Shown: positions 52,383-61,786, numbered from the stretch's first letter. The stretch is 64,000 nucleotides of DNA from Acidobacteriota bacterium (GCA_003222395.1 QHWB01000036.1:62001-126000); one strand, 5' to 3'. A program made the numbers and translations. The notes: generated by a model not told the origin, from the letters alone.

Positions 52383-54020
52383 GTGACGAATCTCGCCATT
52401 ACGGCGCTGTTCCTGATCTGGCTCGCCGCCATCCTCATCGTCAATCCATCGGGAGACTTTCCGATCCTCGACGACTGGGCGTACGGACATGCCGTGCGTA
52501 CGCTCGTCGCGGAACATCGTTTCCAGCTCACCGACTGGACGTCCGTACCGCTCGCCGCACAGCTGCTGTGGGGCGCGCTCTTCTGTCTGCCTGCGGGATT
52601 CTCGTTTACGGCTCTGCGCGTGTCGACGCTGGTCCTCGCGTGGCTGGCGGGCGTCGGCGTCTACGCGCTGATGCGGACGCTTGGCGCCGATCGTCTGGTC
52701 GCCGTGGCCGCAGCCGCGGCCCTGCTGTTCTGTCCCGTATTCTTCGGCCTCGCGTTCACGTTCATGACCGACGTGCCGTTCGTCGCGTGCGCGGTCTGGG
52801 GATGCGTGTTCGCGGCGCGATACATCGTTGGCGGCGGCCGCGCCGATTGGCCGGCCGCTGCGGCGGCGTTCACCGCCGCAACGCTGATCCGACACATCGG
52901 CGTCGCCGTCGCCGCCGGCGCGACCGTCGCAGTGATCGTCCGGATCGGGGAGGCCTGGGACGGGTCGCACACGGGTCCAAGACCGGTCCGACACATGTCG
53001 AACCGCCGCTATTGGAGCGCCGCGGCGATCACACTGATTCCGCTGGTCGCGCTGCTCGCGTACAACGCAATCCTGGCGCGCATCGGGACGCCGGCGCTGT
53101 ACCACTTCCGCGACGCGGAGCTTGCGGCAACGCTCGCGCATCCGCTTCACGCCGCGCGGCTGCTCCAAATCAGATCGCTGCAAAGCTACGTCTACCTCGG
53201 ACTGTTTCTCTGGCCGGTGCTCTGCTTTGTTTCGGTGCGCCTCCCGCGCGTGCCCCTGATCGCGCTGACCGTGCTGCCGGCCGCGGTATTCCTCATCGGA
53301 CGTCATCGCCTGCCGCTCGTCGGCACGACATGGCACGACCTCGGACTGAATCCGATCAACCTGCCGCGACGCGATTTGTGGCCGACGATGCCGCTGGCGG
53401 CCTGGTACGTGTTGACGCTCGTCGGCGTCGCCGGCGGCGCCGTCGCTCTGTCGGCGATTCTGGGTCGGTTGCGAACCGTCGGCGACGCTTCGCCTCGACG
53501 CTATCGCGCGACGGCGCTGGTTTGCGCGGCGCCGCTCCTGTGCTACTTCGTCCCGTCGGCGCTTCTGTCGGATTTCATGGATCGGTACCTGCTGACGCCG
53601 CTCGGGCTCGCGCTCGCACTGCTCGCCGCGTTCGGCGTGCTGAACGCGCGCTCCCGCGGCCGCGCGATTGCAGCAACCGTGATTCTCGGCATGGCCGCGG
53701 TCTTCGACGTCTCCGCGATGCACGACTTCCTGTCGTACAACCGCGCGCGCTGGACGGCGATTCACGATCTGGTGGCGAACGGCATGCCCGCGGCGTCAAT
53801 CGACGGGGGCACGTACGAAGTGAACGGCTGGATCAATTACCGGCCCGGATCCGTTTTCGCGCGCGGACGCGACCGCTGGTACGACGGGTCGGTCGATTCG
53901 CCGGCGGCTGTTCTGTCGCTCGGTCCGCTGGACGGTTACCGCGTGACGGCGACGTATCCGTTTTCGCGGTGGATTGGGACGGGGCCGGGCACCGTGGCGG
54001 TGCTCCAGCCGCTCCGCTAA
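52383..54020 (+). CDS. GT-C-like polytopic membrane protein
   Basis: A 545-aa protein with about ten hydrophobic segments. A periplasmic loop after the first helix has DFPILDDWAYGHAV, resembling the acidic pair of GT-C glycosyltransferases, and the C-terminus is soluble. It begins just after the breakpoint of the aldo/keto reductase remnant, so its native start may be lost. The GTG at 52383 (VTNLAITALFLIW) is the first family-like start; the ATG at 52323 would lie inside the remnant. Function is unknown. Confidence 0.65.
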   Translation: MTNLAITALFLIWLAAILIVNPSGDFPILDDWAYGHAVRTLVAEHRFQLTDWTSVPLAAQLLWGALFCLPAGFSFTALRVSTLVLAWLAGVGVYALMRTLGADRLVAVAAAAALLFCPVFFGLAFTFMTDVPFVACAVWGCVFAARYIVGGGRADWPAAAAAFTAATLIRHIGVAVAAGATVAVIVRIGEAWDGSHTGPRPVRHMSNRRYWSAAAITLIPLVALLAYNAILARIGTPALYHFRDAELAATLAHPLHAARLLQIRSLQSYVYLGLFLWPVLCFVSVRLPRVPLIALTVLPAAVFLIGRHRLPLVGTTWHDLGLNPINLPRRDLWPTMPLAAWYVLTLVGVAGGAVALSAILGRLRTVGDASPRRYRATALVCAAPLLCYFVPSALLSDFMDRYLLTPLGLALALLAAFGVLNARSRGRAIAATVILGMAAVFDVSAMHDFLSYNRARWTAIHDLVANGMPAASIDGGTYEVNGWINYRPGSVFARGRDRWYDGSVDSPAAVLSLGPLDGYRVTATYPFSRWIGTGPGTVAVLQPLR

Positions 54021-54041
54021 CCCATGTTATACTCAGGGTTT

Positions 54042-54311
54042 ATGAAACCAGCGATCCATCCGAAGTACTACGATGTCGAGGCGAGGTGCGCCTGCGGCGC
54101 CACCTGGAAGACGCGTTCGACGAAGCCTGAGCTGCACCTCGAAATCTGCTCGAATTGCCACCCGTTTTTCACCGGACGGCAGAAGCTGATCGATACCGAG
54201 GGGCGCGTCGAGCGGTTCACGAAGAAGTTCGGGGCGCAAACAGCTGAAGGCCGGAAGACCGCCGCAGCAGCGAAGAAAGCGACTGCCAAGAAGACGGCTG
54301 CCGCACGATAA
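54042..54311 (+). CDS. rpmE: 50S ribosomal protein L31
   Basis: An 89-aa L31 of the zinc-binding type: Cys residues in CACGATW and [10 protein letters not shown] are the metal ligands. The conserved core (about 1-66) is followed by a Lys/Ala-rich tail ([16 protein letters not shown]), an extension common in GC-rich phyla. A TATACT sequence at 54028-54033 could be a -10 element that would give an almost leaderless mRNA. The ATG at 54042 fits better than 54024. Confidence 0.95.
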   Translation: MKPAIHPKYYDVEARCACGATWKTRSTKPELHLEICSNCHPFFTGRQKLIDTEGRVERFTKKFGAQTAEGRKTAAAAKKATAKKTAAAR

Positions 54312-54408
54312 AAGTCGGAAGTACGAAGTCTGAAGTAAGAAGCACTTCCAATCTCGTACTTCGACGTCGAGCGCTTCGTACTTCAAACTTCGAACTTCAA
54401 ACTTTCAA
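54312..54408. repeat. Heptamer inverted repeat (ACTTCGA family) between convergent genes
   Basis: Units like GAAGTAC, GAAGTCT, GAAGTAA face CTTCGTA, CTTCAAA, CTTCGAA units in the opposite direction, forming a long potential hairpin between L31 and the MrfB-like gene. It also encodes the last few residues of the latter. A role as a bidirectional terminator is possible. Confidence 0.7.
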
Positions 54409-55684
54409 TCCTCACCAGCTTTCGGTCCAGCCGCGCGAGACGGTGATGCACCGCCCGCGTCCACGTCGTGGGCGCGGGGTACGCCGCCGCTTCCAGCCCT
54501 CGCAACGCAAATGTCTTCGCCGCCGCGAGGTCGCGCACGCGGTGCTCATGATGAATCGCGAGCGCCTCGTTCGCTTCGCGGGCGACAATCTCCGGGCAGC
54601 CGCGGATGTGGAGGAGCTCGCGCCAGCAGCGCGCCGCTTCGTCGAATCGACGAACGCGGCGCCAGGCGATGGCCAGCGCCCGAAGGGCGCCGATTTTCGT
54701 CGCATCGAAGGCGCCAGCCGGTGCCGCCGACAAGGCTATCGCGCGCTCGAACGCTTCGCGCGCCTGACCATCCATTCCGGCGCGTGCGAATACCTGTCCC
54801 AGCGCGAGCGCTTCCCGCGCGGTGCGCGCTTCGGCCGAACCGGTGCGCGCGAGATGAAACAGGCGCGATGTGAGCGCCGCGAGCGTGAGCAAATCGAGCC
54901 GATTGTGCTCGAGGACGGCAACGAGCGGCTCGACGTTCCCGGTGCGCACGAACTGGAAGTAGCGCGCCGGGACCTCGAATCCGTCGACGTCCGCCACTCG
55001 TCGCGCGCCGACGACGTGCTTCTCGAGCGACGACAGCGAACAATCGCCCAGATTCCAAAACCGCCGTGCCGCGTGCAGCACGTCGACGTGCGGAACGTGG
55101 CCGCCCGTCCACTCCAGCCGGTGAAACAGGTAGCGCGTCTCGAGCAGAGGCGCGTCGAACGACTTGCCGTTGAAGGTGACCAGCGCGCCTGCGCCGTTCA
55201 GGATTTCGGCGACCGTCTCGAGCAGCGGGCGCTCTTCGCGGCTCGCCGTGACCAGGAACTGCCGGACCATGAACGATCCATCGTCCGCAAACGATCCGCA
55301 TCCGACGAGAAACGCGTGCGTGCCGGCGCCGCCGTTCAGGCCGGTCGTCTCGAGATCGAAGAAGACGAACGGCGGGCGCGCGAGCGCGTTTGCAGTGAAC
55401 AGCGGCGCGTACGGCGCCGCGTGAGCGAGGCACTCTGCCATCGCGCCGATCGTCTCGCGCCCGTGCCGTACGCCCCGCTCCCAGCGGCGTTCGACGACGA
55501 AGCAGTCGCCGGATCGCGTGCCGCCCAGCGCGGACAAGTCACGGGATTCGGGATTCGGGATTCGGGATTCGCCGCGATTTGTGATTCGGGATCCGTTCTC
55601 ATGAGGGATTCGCGAAATTGCGGCGTCGGCGACGGACTTTTGCGTCGTCACGATGCCGCGGATGCGATCGGCCAGGGAGCTCAA
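54383..55684 (-). CDS. mrfB: MrfB-like RNase H-fold 3'-5' exonuclease with TPR region
   Basis: A 433-aa protein. The nuclease core has FFDLETTGL (DxE, near residue 100), LVTFNGKSFDAPLL and HNRLDLLTLAALTSRL with further acidic residues. TPR-like helices fill the C-terminus. This matches YprB/MrfB of Bacillus, the exonuclease partner of the helicase MrfA in repair of mitomycin-type damage. The TTG start at 55684 overlaps the helicase stop (TTGA). Residues near 20-45 (SRIPNPESR) are encoded by a heptamer array, and the last residues by another. Confidence 0.8.
   Translation of the reverse strand: MSSLADRIRGIVTTQKSVADAAISRIPHENGSRITNRGESRIPNPESRDLSALGGTRSGDCFVVERRWERGVRHGRETIGAMAECLAHAAPYAPLFTANALARPPFVFFDLETTGLNGGAGTHAFLVGCGSFADDGSFMVRQFLVTASREERPLLETVAEILNGAGALVTFNGKSFDAPLLETRYLFHRLEWTGGHVPHVDVLHAARRFWNLGDCSLSSLEKHVVGARRVADVDGFEVPARYFQFVRTGNVEPLVAVLEHNRLDLLTLAALTSRLFHLARTGSAEARTAREALALGQVFARAGMDGQAREAFERAIALSAAPAGAFDATKIGALRALAIAWRRVRRFDEAARCWRELLHIRGCPEIVAREANEALAIHHEHRVRDLAAAKTFALRGLEAAAYPAPTTWTRAVHHRLARLDRKLVRIESLKFEV
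55543..55611. repeat. Heptamer array (GGGATTC family) inside the MrfB-like gene
   Basis: GGGATTCGGGATTCGGGATT and degenerate following units lie in frame near the 5' end of the exonuclease gene. The same family is present upstream of engB. Confidence 0.75.
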
Positions 55685-58323
55685 AACGGTTGAATCTCCG
55701 CGTCCTGCCCGCGCGAGATCTCGTTCGCGGCGATGGGCGGGATGAGCAAGTCGAGGATTCCGAGCGCGGCCGCCTTCGCGAGCGGTCCGGTGTTCCCGAC
55801 GGGCCCGACGCACCCCGGGCATCCGTTCTCGCAATCGCACTCGGCAATCAGGCGTCGCGTGCGGGCGAGCAAGTCGTCGTGCATGTCGAACAGCGCCGCG
55901 CTGAATCCGATGCCGCCGGGGTAGTTGTCGTAGATGAAAATGCGAGGAGATCGTTCTCGATCGGCTGAAGCGTCGCGCTCCATCGAGTCGATCGAGATGC
56001 CGACGTCGTGCCGATCGCACATCAGCAGCAGCTGTGCGACCTGACGCATCGCGAAGGAGAGCGCGACGACGCCGTCGCGGCGGTCGTCCGACGCATACGG
56101 CAGCAGGCCCATCACCGTCGATGGAATCGTCAACCAGTACGACGTCGTATGCATCTGCTGTTCGGGCAGATCGAGATCGCCCGAGCCGACGTTCTCGTTC
56201 GTGTAGAACTTGATCTTCTTGAAACCGACGACGCGAGAGACGACGTGGACTTCTCCATGTGCGCGGACGCTCGCCTGAAAGGCCCGCGCTACAACCGCAT
56301 CTGCTGCCGCGACGCGCGCTAGACCCGCATCCCGTGGCGCGGCCCTTTCAGGGCGGCGATCCTCCGCGAACACATCGATCGGCGTCACTTTCGTATACGT
56401 GATCGCGTCCGTGTAGTAGTCGCAATCGATCTCGCGCACGAATGCCTTACGTCCGTCGAAGTCGAGGCGCTCCACCTGATACAGCTTCGCCTCGACGATG
56501 TAGATCGCCTTGGGGTGCAGCGTCGCGGGACCGCTGGTGAAGTCGGTCTCGCCGATGACGCGCGCCTCGTCGGTCGTGTCGACGACGACGAAGTTGTCCG
56601 ACGAAACGGATCGCAGGCTTACGGCATCAGCTGGATACGACTCATTGGTCCAGGCCCATTTTTCTATTTCGCCCCCGCTCGGGCACACCGCCGCCGCGCT
56701 CGCCGGTTCGCGGTCGCTCGAGCCGCTGGCGCTGTCCCCGCGCATATCTAGAACAGAACGTCGCAGTTCGGGATGGACAAGGCCCTGCTCTGCGAGAACC
56801 GCGAGGATCTCCTGCACATCATGACCTTCGACGTTGCTCATGGCACCCCGAGGACCAGTCGAGGAGTCTCGGCCGAATTGTTCGCTTCCCGTGAACGGCA
56901 GCTCGAACGCCGCGCACTTGACGTGGTCGACGAGGATGTGAAGGTTGTCCGGATCGATCAGTGCCCGCTCCGGCGAGGCATCGAAGAAGTACGACGGATT
57001 TCTGACGACGAACTGATCGAGCGGCGCGCTGCTGGCGACCATCACCGCAGCGGATCGCCCGCTCCTTCGCCCGGCGCGCCCGGCGCGCTGCCACGTTGCG
57101 GCGATCGTGCCTGGATAGCCGGCCATTACCGACACGTCCAGCGCGCCGATGTCGATGCCGAGCTCGAGCGCGTTGGTCGAGACGACGGCGCGAACGGTCC
57201 CTTCGCGCAGCCCTCGTTCAATTTCTCGGCGTCGGTTCGGCAGGTATCCGCCTCGATAGCCACGAATGCGCGCATCGCCCGATCCCGCCGCCCCTGGCTC
57301 CCGGCCCGTGCCGGGCACGCCTTCGAAATCGTCCTTCAAGTACGTCGTCAGGATCTCCGTCGACAGCCGGCTTTGCGCGAACACGATCAGCTGCAGATCG
57401 CGCTTCAGGAATTCAGACGCGATTCGCCGCGTCTCGCTCAGGTACGAGCGCCGGATTCCCAGCTGGTGGTTGACGACCGGCGGATTGACGAACAGAAAGA
57501 ACTTCTCGCCGCGCGGCGCACCGCTTCGGTCCACCAGCTCGAACGGCTGCTCCGTCAGGCGTTCCGCCAGCTCGCGCGGGTTGGCAATCGTCGCAGATGA
57601 ACAAAGGAATACCGGATTCGATCCGTAGTGTCTGCAGATGCGGCGCAGCCGTCGCAGGACATTGCACAGATGGCTGCCGAAGACGCCGCGGTAGGCGTGC
57701 AGCTCGTCGATGACGACGTAGCGCAGGTTTTCGAAGAGCTTCGCCCATCGCGGATGGTGCGGCAGGATGCCCGAATGCACCATGTCCGGATTGCTCAGCA
57801 CGATATGAGCGCGCGCCCGGATCGTCCGCCGGGCGTCCTGCGGTGTATCGCCGTCGTACGTGAAGACGCCGATCTGATCGCCAGAGGCGATGGCGATCGT
57901 TTCGCACATCGTCTGCAGCTCGGCGAGCTGGTCCTGCGCAAGCGCTTTCGTCGGAAACAAGTACAGCGCGCGACTCGACGGGTCCTGCAGGACGGCGTTC
58001 AGGACAGGCGCGTTGTAGCAGAGCGTTTTTCCCGATGCGGTCGGCGTGATGACGACGACGTTCCGGCCGTTGATCGCGTGTTCGATCGCATCGGCCTGAT
58101 GCGTGTAGAGCTGCTTGATGCCGCGGGCCTCCAGCGCGTTCGTCAGCCGGCGGTCGAGCGGCTTCGGAAAGGGGACATACTGCGCTGCCAGCGCGGGAAG
58201 ACGCCGAAGCGCCGTGACGTGGAGGTCGGGAGTATCCGGCCGTTCGCCGACACGGCCGGACGCCAGTCGCTCCAGCGCTGCATCGAGCGCGTTCTCGGGG
58301 TGAGACCGTCGAGCCGGGAGCAT
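55681..58323 (-). CDS. mrfA: MrfA-like DEAD/DEAH helicase with C-terminal DUF1998
   Basis: An 880-aa superfamily 2 helicase. Seen: motif I TPTASGKT (about 90), motif II VIDELHAY, motif III SSATIANP, motif VI QRAGRAGR, and a C-terminal DUF1998 region with the zinc-binding-type CDCENGCPGC. This domain order is that of YprA/MrfA, and the coupled gene encodes the MrfB-like partner. Two segments (about 485-525 and 660-700) are repeat-derived in-frame insertions. The ATG at 58323 is preferred over a TTG at 58353. Confidence 0.88.
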   Translation of the reverse strand: MLPARRSHPENALDAALERLASGRVGERPDTPDLHVTALRRLPALAAQYVPFPKPLDRRLTNALEARGIKQLYTHQADAIEHAINGRNVVVITPTASGKTLCYNAPVLNAVLQDPSSRALYLFPTKALAQDQLAELQTMCETIAIASGDQIGVFTYDGDTPQDARRTIRARAHIVLSNPDMVHSGILPHHPRWAKLFENLRYVVIDELHAYRGVFGSHLCNVLRRLRRICRHYGSNPVFLCSSATIANPRELAERLTEQPFELVDRSGAPRGEKFFLFVNPPVVNHQLGIRRSYLSETRRIASEFLKRDLQLIVFAQSRLSTEILTTYLKDDFEGVPGTGREPGAAGSGDARIRGYRGGYLPNRRREIERGLREGTVRAVVSTNALELGIDIGALDVSVMAGYPGTIAATWQRAGRAGRRSGRSAAVMVASSAPLDQFVVRNPSYFFDASPERALIDPDNLHILVDHVKCAAFELPFTGSEQFGRDSSTGPRGAMSNVEGHDVQEILAVLAEQGLVHPELRRSVLDMRGDSASGSSDREPASAAAVCPSGGEIEKWAWTNESYPADAVSLRSVSSDNFVVVDTTDEARVIGETDFTSGPATLHPKAIYIVEAKLYQVERLDFDGRKAFVREIDCDYYTDAITYTKVTPIDVFAEDRRPERAAPRDAGLARVAAADAVVARAFQASVRAHGEVHVVSRVVGFKKIKFYTNENVGSGDLDLPEQQMHTTSYWLTIPSTVMGLLPYASDDRRDGVVALSFAMRQVAQLLLMCDRHDVGISIDSMERDASADRERSPRIFIYDNYPGGIGFSAALFDMHDDLLARTRRLIAECDCENGCPGCVGPVGNTGPLAKAAALGILDLLIPPIAANEISRGQDAEIQPF
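56264..56361. repeat. Palindromic element inserted in frame inside the helicase gene
   Basis: The left arm GGACGCTCGCCTGAAAGG, then CCCGCGCTAC, and a right arm GCGCGGCCCTTTCAGGGC enclose about 45 bp. It encodes about 30 residues (RPERAAPRDAGLARVAAAD, then ARAFQASVRA) between conserved parts of the C-terminal region. The frame is kept. Confidence 0.75.
56717..56770. repeat. About 55-bp dispersed sequence, copy in the helicase gene
   Basis: CTCGAGCCGCTGGCGCTG, then CGCGCATATCTAGAACAGAA and CGTCGCAGTTCG, closely resembles the segment at 61645-61699 by eye (roughly four of five bases identical). It encodes part of a low-complexity insertion in the helicase (RRSVLDMRGDSASGSSD). Confidence 0.5.
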
Positions 58324-58427
58324 GGCGCAGCATGATAACGGTGGGGCGAACAAATGGCAAATGCCCGAGGCCTAAATGCTGATCGCAAATGGCTTGTGAG
58401 GTACGCGCCTTGCTCGGTGTCCCGCCT

Positions 58428-59465
58428 ATGAAGATCAACAAGGCACAGCAGACGGCGCTTGCGGCGGGCGCGCTGACAGTGGGCGCCGCGCTGATCAGCC
58501 GAGGTCTTCGCGCGATACGCCGGATCAGTTTCCGCGACCGATCCGTGCTCATCACCGGTGGATCGCGCGGCCTCGGGCTTCAGATGGCGCGGCAGTTCGG
58601 CGTCGAAGGCGCGCGCGTGCTCCTGGCGGCGCGCGATCAGGCCGAGCTCGATCGCGCGCGCGACGATCTCCGCGACCGGGGCGTCGACGCGTCGACGTTC
58701 GCGTGCGACATCACCGACCGCGCCCAGGCAGAACGCCTCGTCGAGCACATCGTCGCGCGCTACGGCGCGATCGACGTGCTGATCAACAACGCCGGCATCA
58801 TCCAGGTGGGCCCGCTCGATCACATGCAGCCGCGCGACTTCGAGGAGGCGATGGCCGTCCACTTCTGGGCGCCGCTTCACACGATGCTCGCGGCGATCCC
58901 GCACATGCGGCGCCAGGGCGGCGGGCGCATCGTCAACATCTCGTCGATCGGCGGGAAGATCGGCGTCCCGCATCTCGCGCCGTACTGCGCGAGCAAGTTC
59001 GCGCTCACCGGATTGTCGGACTCGCTGCGAGGCGAGCTCGCGAAAGACCTGATCTACGTCACGACAGTGTGTCCCGGCATGATGCGGACCGGATCGCCGT
59101 TCAACGCCTGGTTCAAGGGGCGCCATCGCGACGAGTTCACATGGTTCGCCGTGTCCGATTCGATTCCGCTGATGTCGATCGATTCCGGACGTGCCGCAGC
59201 CCAGGTCATCGACGCCTGCCGTCACGGCGACGCCGAGCTGATCATCACATGGCCGGCCAAGCTGGCTGTGATCGCGAACGCCGTCATGCCCGATGCGGTC
59301 GCGCTTGGAATGAACCTGGCCAACCGCGTGCTGCCGGGTCCAATCGACCATCGATCGGGCGACGAACGGCACAGCGGCTGGCAGAGCCTGTCGAACTGGG
59401 CGCCGTCGAAGCTGACGACGCTGACGGAACGAGCGGCGGCCGAGAACAACGAACTGCCGCATTGA
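58428..59465 (+). CDS. Short-chain dehydrogenase/reductase with N-terminal membrane segment
   Basis: A 345-aa SDR oxidoreductase. A short N-terminal hydrophobic stretch (TALAAGALTVGAALI) precedes the Rossmann TGGSRGLG motif (about 43), NNAG and the catalytic Ser (ISSIGG) with YCASK (Tyr and Lys). The C-terminal 100 residues form an extension beyond the usual 250-aa core. The substrate is unknown. The ATG at 58428 is preferred; a start at 58389 would add 13 residues. Confidence 0.85.
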   Translation: MKINKAQQTALAAGALTVGAALISRGLRAIRRISFRDRSVLITGGSRGLGLQMARQFGVEGARVLLAARDQAELDRARDDLRDRGVDASTFACDITDRAQAERLVEHIVARYGAIDVLINNAGIIQVGPLDHMQPRDFEEAMAVHFWAPLHTMLAAIPHMRRQGGGRIVNISSIGGKIGVPHLAPYCASKFALTGLSDSLRGELAKDLIYVTTVCPGMMRTGSPFNAWFKGRHRDEFTWFAVSDSIPLMSIDSGRAAAQVIDACRHGDAELIITWPAKLAVIANAVMPDAVALGMNLANRVLPGPIDHRSGDERHSGWQSLSNWAPSKLTTLTERAAAENNELPH

Positions 59466-59467
59466 CA

Positions 59468-59600
59468 AGGAAATTGCTGATTGCAGATTTCAGATTGCTG
59501 ATTGATTGGTCGGATTGAATTCAATCATTCAGCAATCTGTAATCAATCTGCGATCAGCAATCAATCAGCAATCAGCAGTCAAAAATCAGCAATTTCAGCG
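59468..59600. repeat. Heptamer inverted repeat (ATCAGCA family) between convergent genes
   Basis: AAATTGCTGATTGCAGATTT on the left and CAGCAATCAATCAGCAATC plus AATCAGCAATTTCAG on the right face each other over 130 bp. It is AT-richer than the coding DNA around it and can form a long hairpin. It occupies the whole convergent gap. Confidence 0.75.
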
Positions 59601-59601
59601 T

Positions 59602-60789
59602 TCAGTGCACCGTCTCTCCGTGCGGCTTCAGAATCACCTTGATGCATTCGTTCTTCTTGTCGCGGAACGTCTTGTATGCCTCCGGCGCCTGATCGATCGG
59701 CAGGCGATGCGTGATGACGAACGACGGATCGACGGCGCCTTCCTGCACGAGATCGAGCAACGGCTGCATGTACTTCATGACGTGCGTCTGCCCCATCTTG
59801 AACGTGAGCCCTTTGGCGAACGCCGCGCCGAACGGCATCTTGTCGAGGAACCCGCCGTACACGCCAGGAATCGACACGACGCCGCCCTTCCGGCACGCAT
59901 GGATCGCCTGACGCAGCGCGTTGGGACGGTCGGTCGCCATCATCGTCGCCGTCTTCACCTTGTCGTAGTACGAATCGAGTGTGTGACCGTGCGCCTCGAG
60001 CCCGACGGCGTCGATGCACGCATCGGGACCCATGCCTCCGGTCAGATCCTTCAATCGATCGAACACCTGCTCGTCGTCGAAGTTGACGGTCTCGGCGCCG
60101 CTCTGCTCCTGCGCCATCTTCAGACGCTCTGGAACGTCGTCGATCGCGATGACCCGCTCGGCGCCGAGCAGGAACGCGCTCTTGATCGCCATCTGTCCGA
60201 CAGGCCCGCATCCCCAGACGGCGATGGTGTCGCCCGGATTGATGTTGCAGTTCTCCGCCGCCATATAGCCGGTCGGGAAGATGTCGGACAGGAACAGCAC
60301 CTGCTCGTCGGTGAGGCCGTCGGAAATTTTGATCGGTCCGACGTCAGCGAACGGCACGCGCACGAACTGCGCCTGGCCGCCGGCATAGCCGCCCATCATG
60401 TGCGAGTACCCGAACAATCCGGATCCCGAAAAGCCGTACAGCTTCTCCGCCATCCAGGCGTTCGGGTTCGAGTTGTCGCATAGGGACCAGAGCTGCCGCT
60501 CGCAGAAGAAACAGCGGCCGCAGGCAATCGTGAACGGCACGACGACGCGATCGCCGACCTTCAACCTCGTGTTCTCCGTGCCGACGTCGACGACCTCCCC
60601 CATGAACTCGTGGCCGAGGATGTCGCCCGCCTTCATCGTCGGGATGAAGCCGTCGAGCAGGTGCAGATCCGAGCCGCAGATCGCGGTCGTCGTGACGCGG
60701 ATGATGGCGTCGCGCGGGTTGAGGATCGTCGGATCCGGAACGCGCTCGACGCGAACGTCGTTCGTGCCATGCCAGACAACGGCTTTCAT
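59602..60789 (-). CDS. Zinc-dependent alcohol dehydrogenase
   Basis: A 395-aa medium-chain dehydrogenase. The catalytic zinc site is seen in [10 protein letters not shown] and GHEFMGEVV, the structural zinc in [15 protein letters not shown], and the cofactor-binding [11 protein letters not shown] (about 190). The long form resembles glutathione-independent formaldehyde dehydrogenase-like enzymes. The ATG shares a base with the stop of the upstream SRPBCC gene (TGATG). The substrate is not evident. Confidence 0.9.
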   Translation of the reverse strand: MKAVVWHGTNDVRVERVPDPTILNPRDAIIRVTTTAICGSDLHLLDGFIPTMKAGDILGHEFMGEVVDVGTENTRLKVGDRVVVPFTIACGRCFFCERQLWSLCDNSNPNAWMAEKLYGFSGSGLFGYSHMMGGYAGGQAQFVRVPFADVGPIKISDGLTDEQVLFLSDIFPTGYMAAENCNINPGDTIAVWGCGPVGQMAIKSAFLLGAERVIAIDDVPERLKMAQEQSGAETVNFDDEQVFDRLKDLTGGMGPDACIDAVGLEAHGHTLDSYYDKVKTATMMATDRPNALRQAIHACRKGGVVSIPGVYGGFLDKMPFGAAFAKGLTFKMGQTHVMKYMQPLLDLVQEGAVDPSFVITHRLPIDQAPEAYKTFRDKKNECIKVILKPHGETVH

Positions 60790-61505
60790 CAGCGGTTCCC
60801 TCTCGGCTGTCCGTCGGTTGTTGGAATCTCACCGGTCTCCATCAGCCGCTTGAAGCGCCGCAGATCTTCGCGAATCGTCTGCGACGGCTCTTCGCCGAAC
60901 ATCCACGCGATCGTCGATCCGAGCTTGCCGCCGGGCGGGTCGTACTGCAGCCGGACGCGGACCTCGGTTCCGCGTCCGCCCGGGGCGGGTTTGAAGCGGA
61001 CCGAGCCGGCGCTGACTACCTCGGAGCCGTCGAGCGTGCGCCAGCCAATGAGCTCGCCCGGGATTTCATTGATGATTTCAGCGTTCCACTCGATCGTGCG
61101 GCCGGCGGGCGCCTTCGCCACCCAATGCGAACGACACTGGTCGAGCTGCTCCACCGATACGAGGTGGTGCATGAACGACGGCAGCAGCTCGAACGATCGC
61201 CAGAACCGGTACAGCTCGTCGGCTGGCCGGCTGATTGTGACCGTCTCCTGGACGTTCACGCCGCGCGCGCCCGACAACGCCGTTCGCGTATCGTCCCTGC
61301 TATCAGCTGTATTGATCCCAGCCGCCGAGTACATCGGGCAGTGCCCGGTGGCGCCGCGGTAGATGAGTGCTGTGCCGGCCGCCGTCAGCGCCGCGCCGGA
61401 TGGGGATCGATCCTTCAGCTGCCGGATTCCGTAGGCGGCGAGCGCCGCGCCGCCGAGCGCTGAAGCCCAGCGTTCGACACCGGCCACATTGATATCTGAA
61501 GTCAT
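60789..61505 (-). CDS. SRPBCC-domain protein with N-terminal DUF2892-like region
   Basis: A 238-aa protein. The first 70 residues resemble DUF2892 (a hydrophobic hairpin, ending [15 protein letters not shown]). The C-terminal 150 residues form an SRPBCC (polyketide-cyclase-like) domain with [20 protein letters not shown]. Function is unknown; such proteins are often membrane-linked lipid or small-molecule binders. A strong GGAGGG lies 5 nt before the ATG at 61505, which decides the start against the longer frame. It is coupled to the dehydrogenase gene. Confidence 0.85.
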   Translation of the reverse strand: MTSDINVAGVERWASALGGAALAAYGIRQLKDRSPSGAALTAAGTALIYRGATGHCPMYSAAGINTADSRDDTRTALSGARGVNVQETVTISRPADELYRFWRSFELLPSFMHHLVSVEQLDQCRSHWVAKAPAGRTIEWNAEIINEIPGELIGWRTLDGSEVVSAGSVRFKPAPGGRGTEVRVRLQYDPPGGKLGSTIAWMFGEEPSQTIREDLRRFKRLMETGEIPTTDGQPRGNR

Positions 61506-61644
61506 TTCTTCCCTCCTCGCGGGGCCCACCCCGCTCAGACACTCCAGCGCGCTCAAACCGCGCGCTGGGAACCCGCTCGCCTCGCTCGCGCACGCGTTCG
61601 GCCTTCGAAAGGCTAGACCAACCCTCAGCAGCGTCGAAGAGTCA

Positions 61645-61699
61645 CTCGAGCCGCAGGCGCTGCCCTCGCGCGTATACCTGGAACGAACGTCACAGTTCA
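61645..61699. repeat. About 55-bp dispersed sequence, intergenic copy
   Basis: CTCGAGCCGCAGGCGCTG, then CGCGCGTATACCTGGAACG and AACGTCACAGTTC, resembles 56717-56770. The 322-bp gap 61506-61827 holds this, two hairpins and no gene that I can support. Confidence 0.5.
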
Positions 61700-61716
61700 C
61701 TCTGTGTGCTTCGTTC
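61681..61716. other. Hairpin in the SRPBCC/permease divergent gap
   Basis: GAACGAA-CGT-CACAG faces CTGTG-TGC-TTCGTTC around a 6-nt loop (TTCACT). It could be an operator or a terminator. It lies about 110 bp upstream of the permease start. Confidence 0.4.
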
Positions 61717-61786
61717 GCATTTCATTAACCGTGCCGTGTGCTAGGCTTCGCTGCGCCTCCGCGCTGACGCGCTAGAGCGGACAAGT

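Noticed and set aside
52385-54130. Continuation of the aldo/keto reductase frame as a 700-residue ORF
   Set aside because: After the breakpoint it reads as Arg-rich, motif-free sequence in a shifted frame over a clearly hydrophobic membrane-protein gene; it is a GC-driven shadow.
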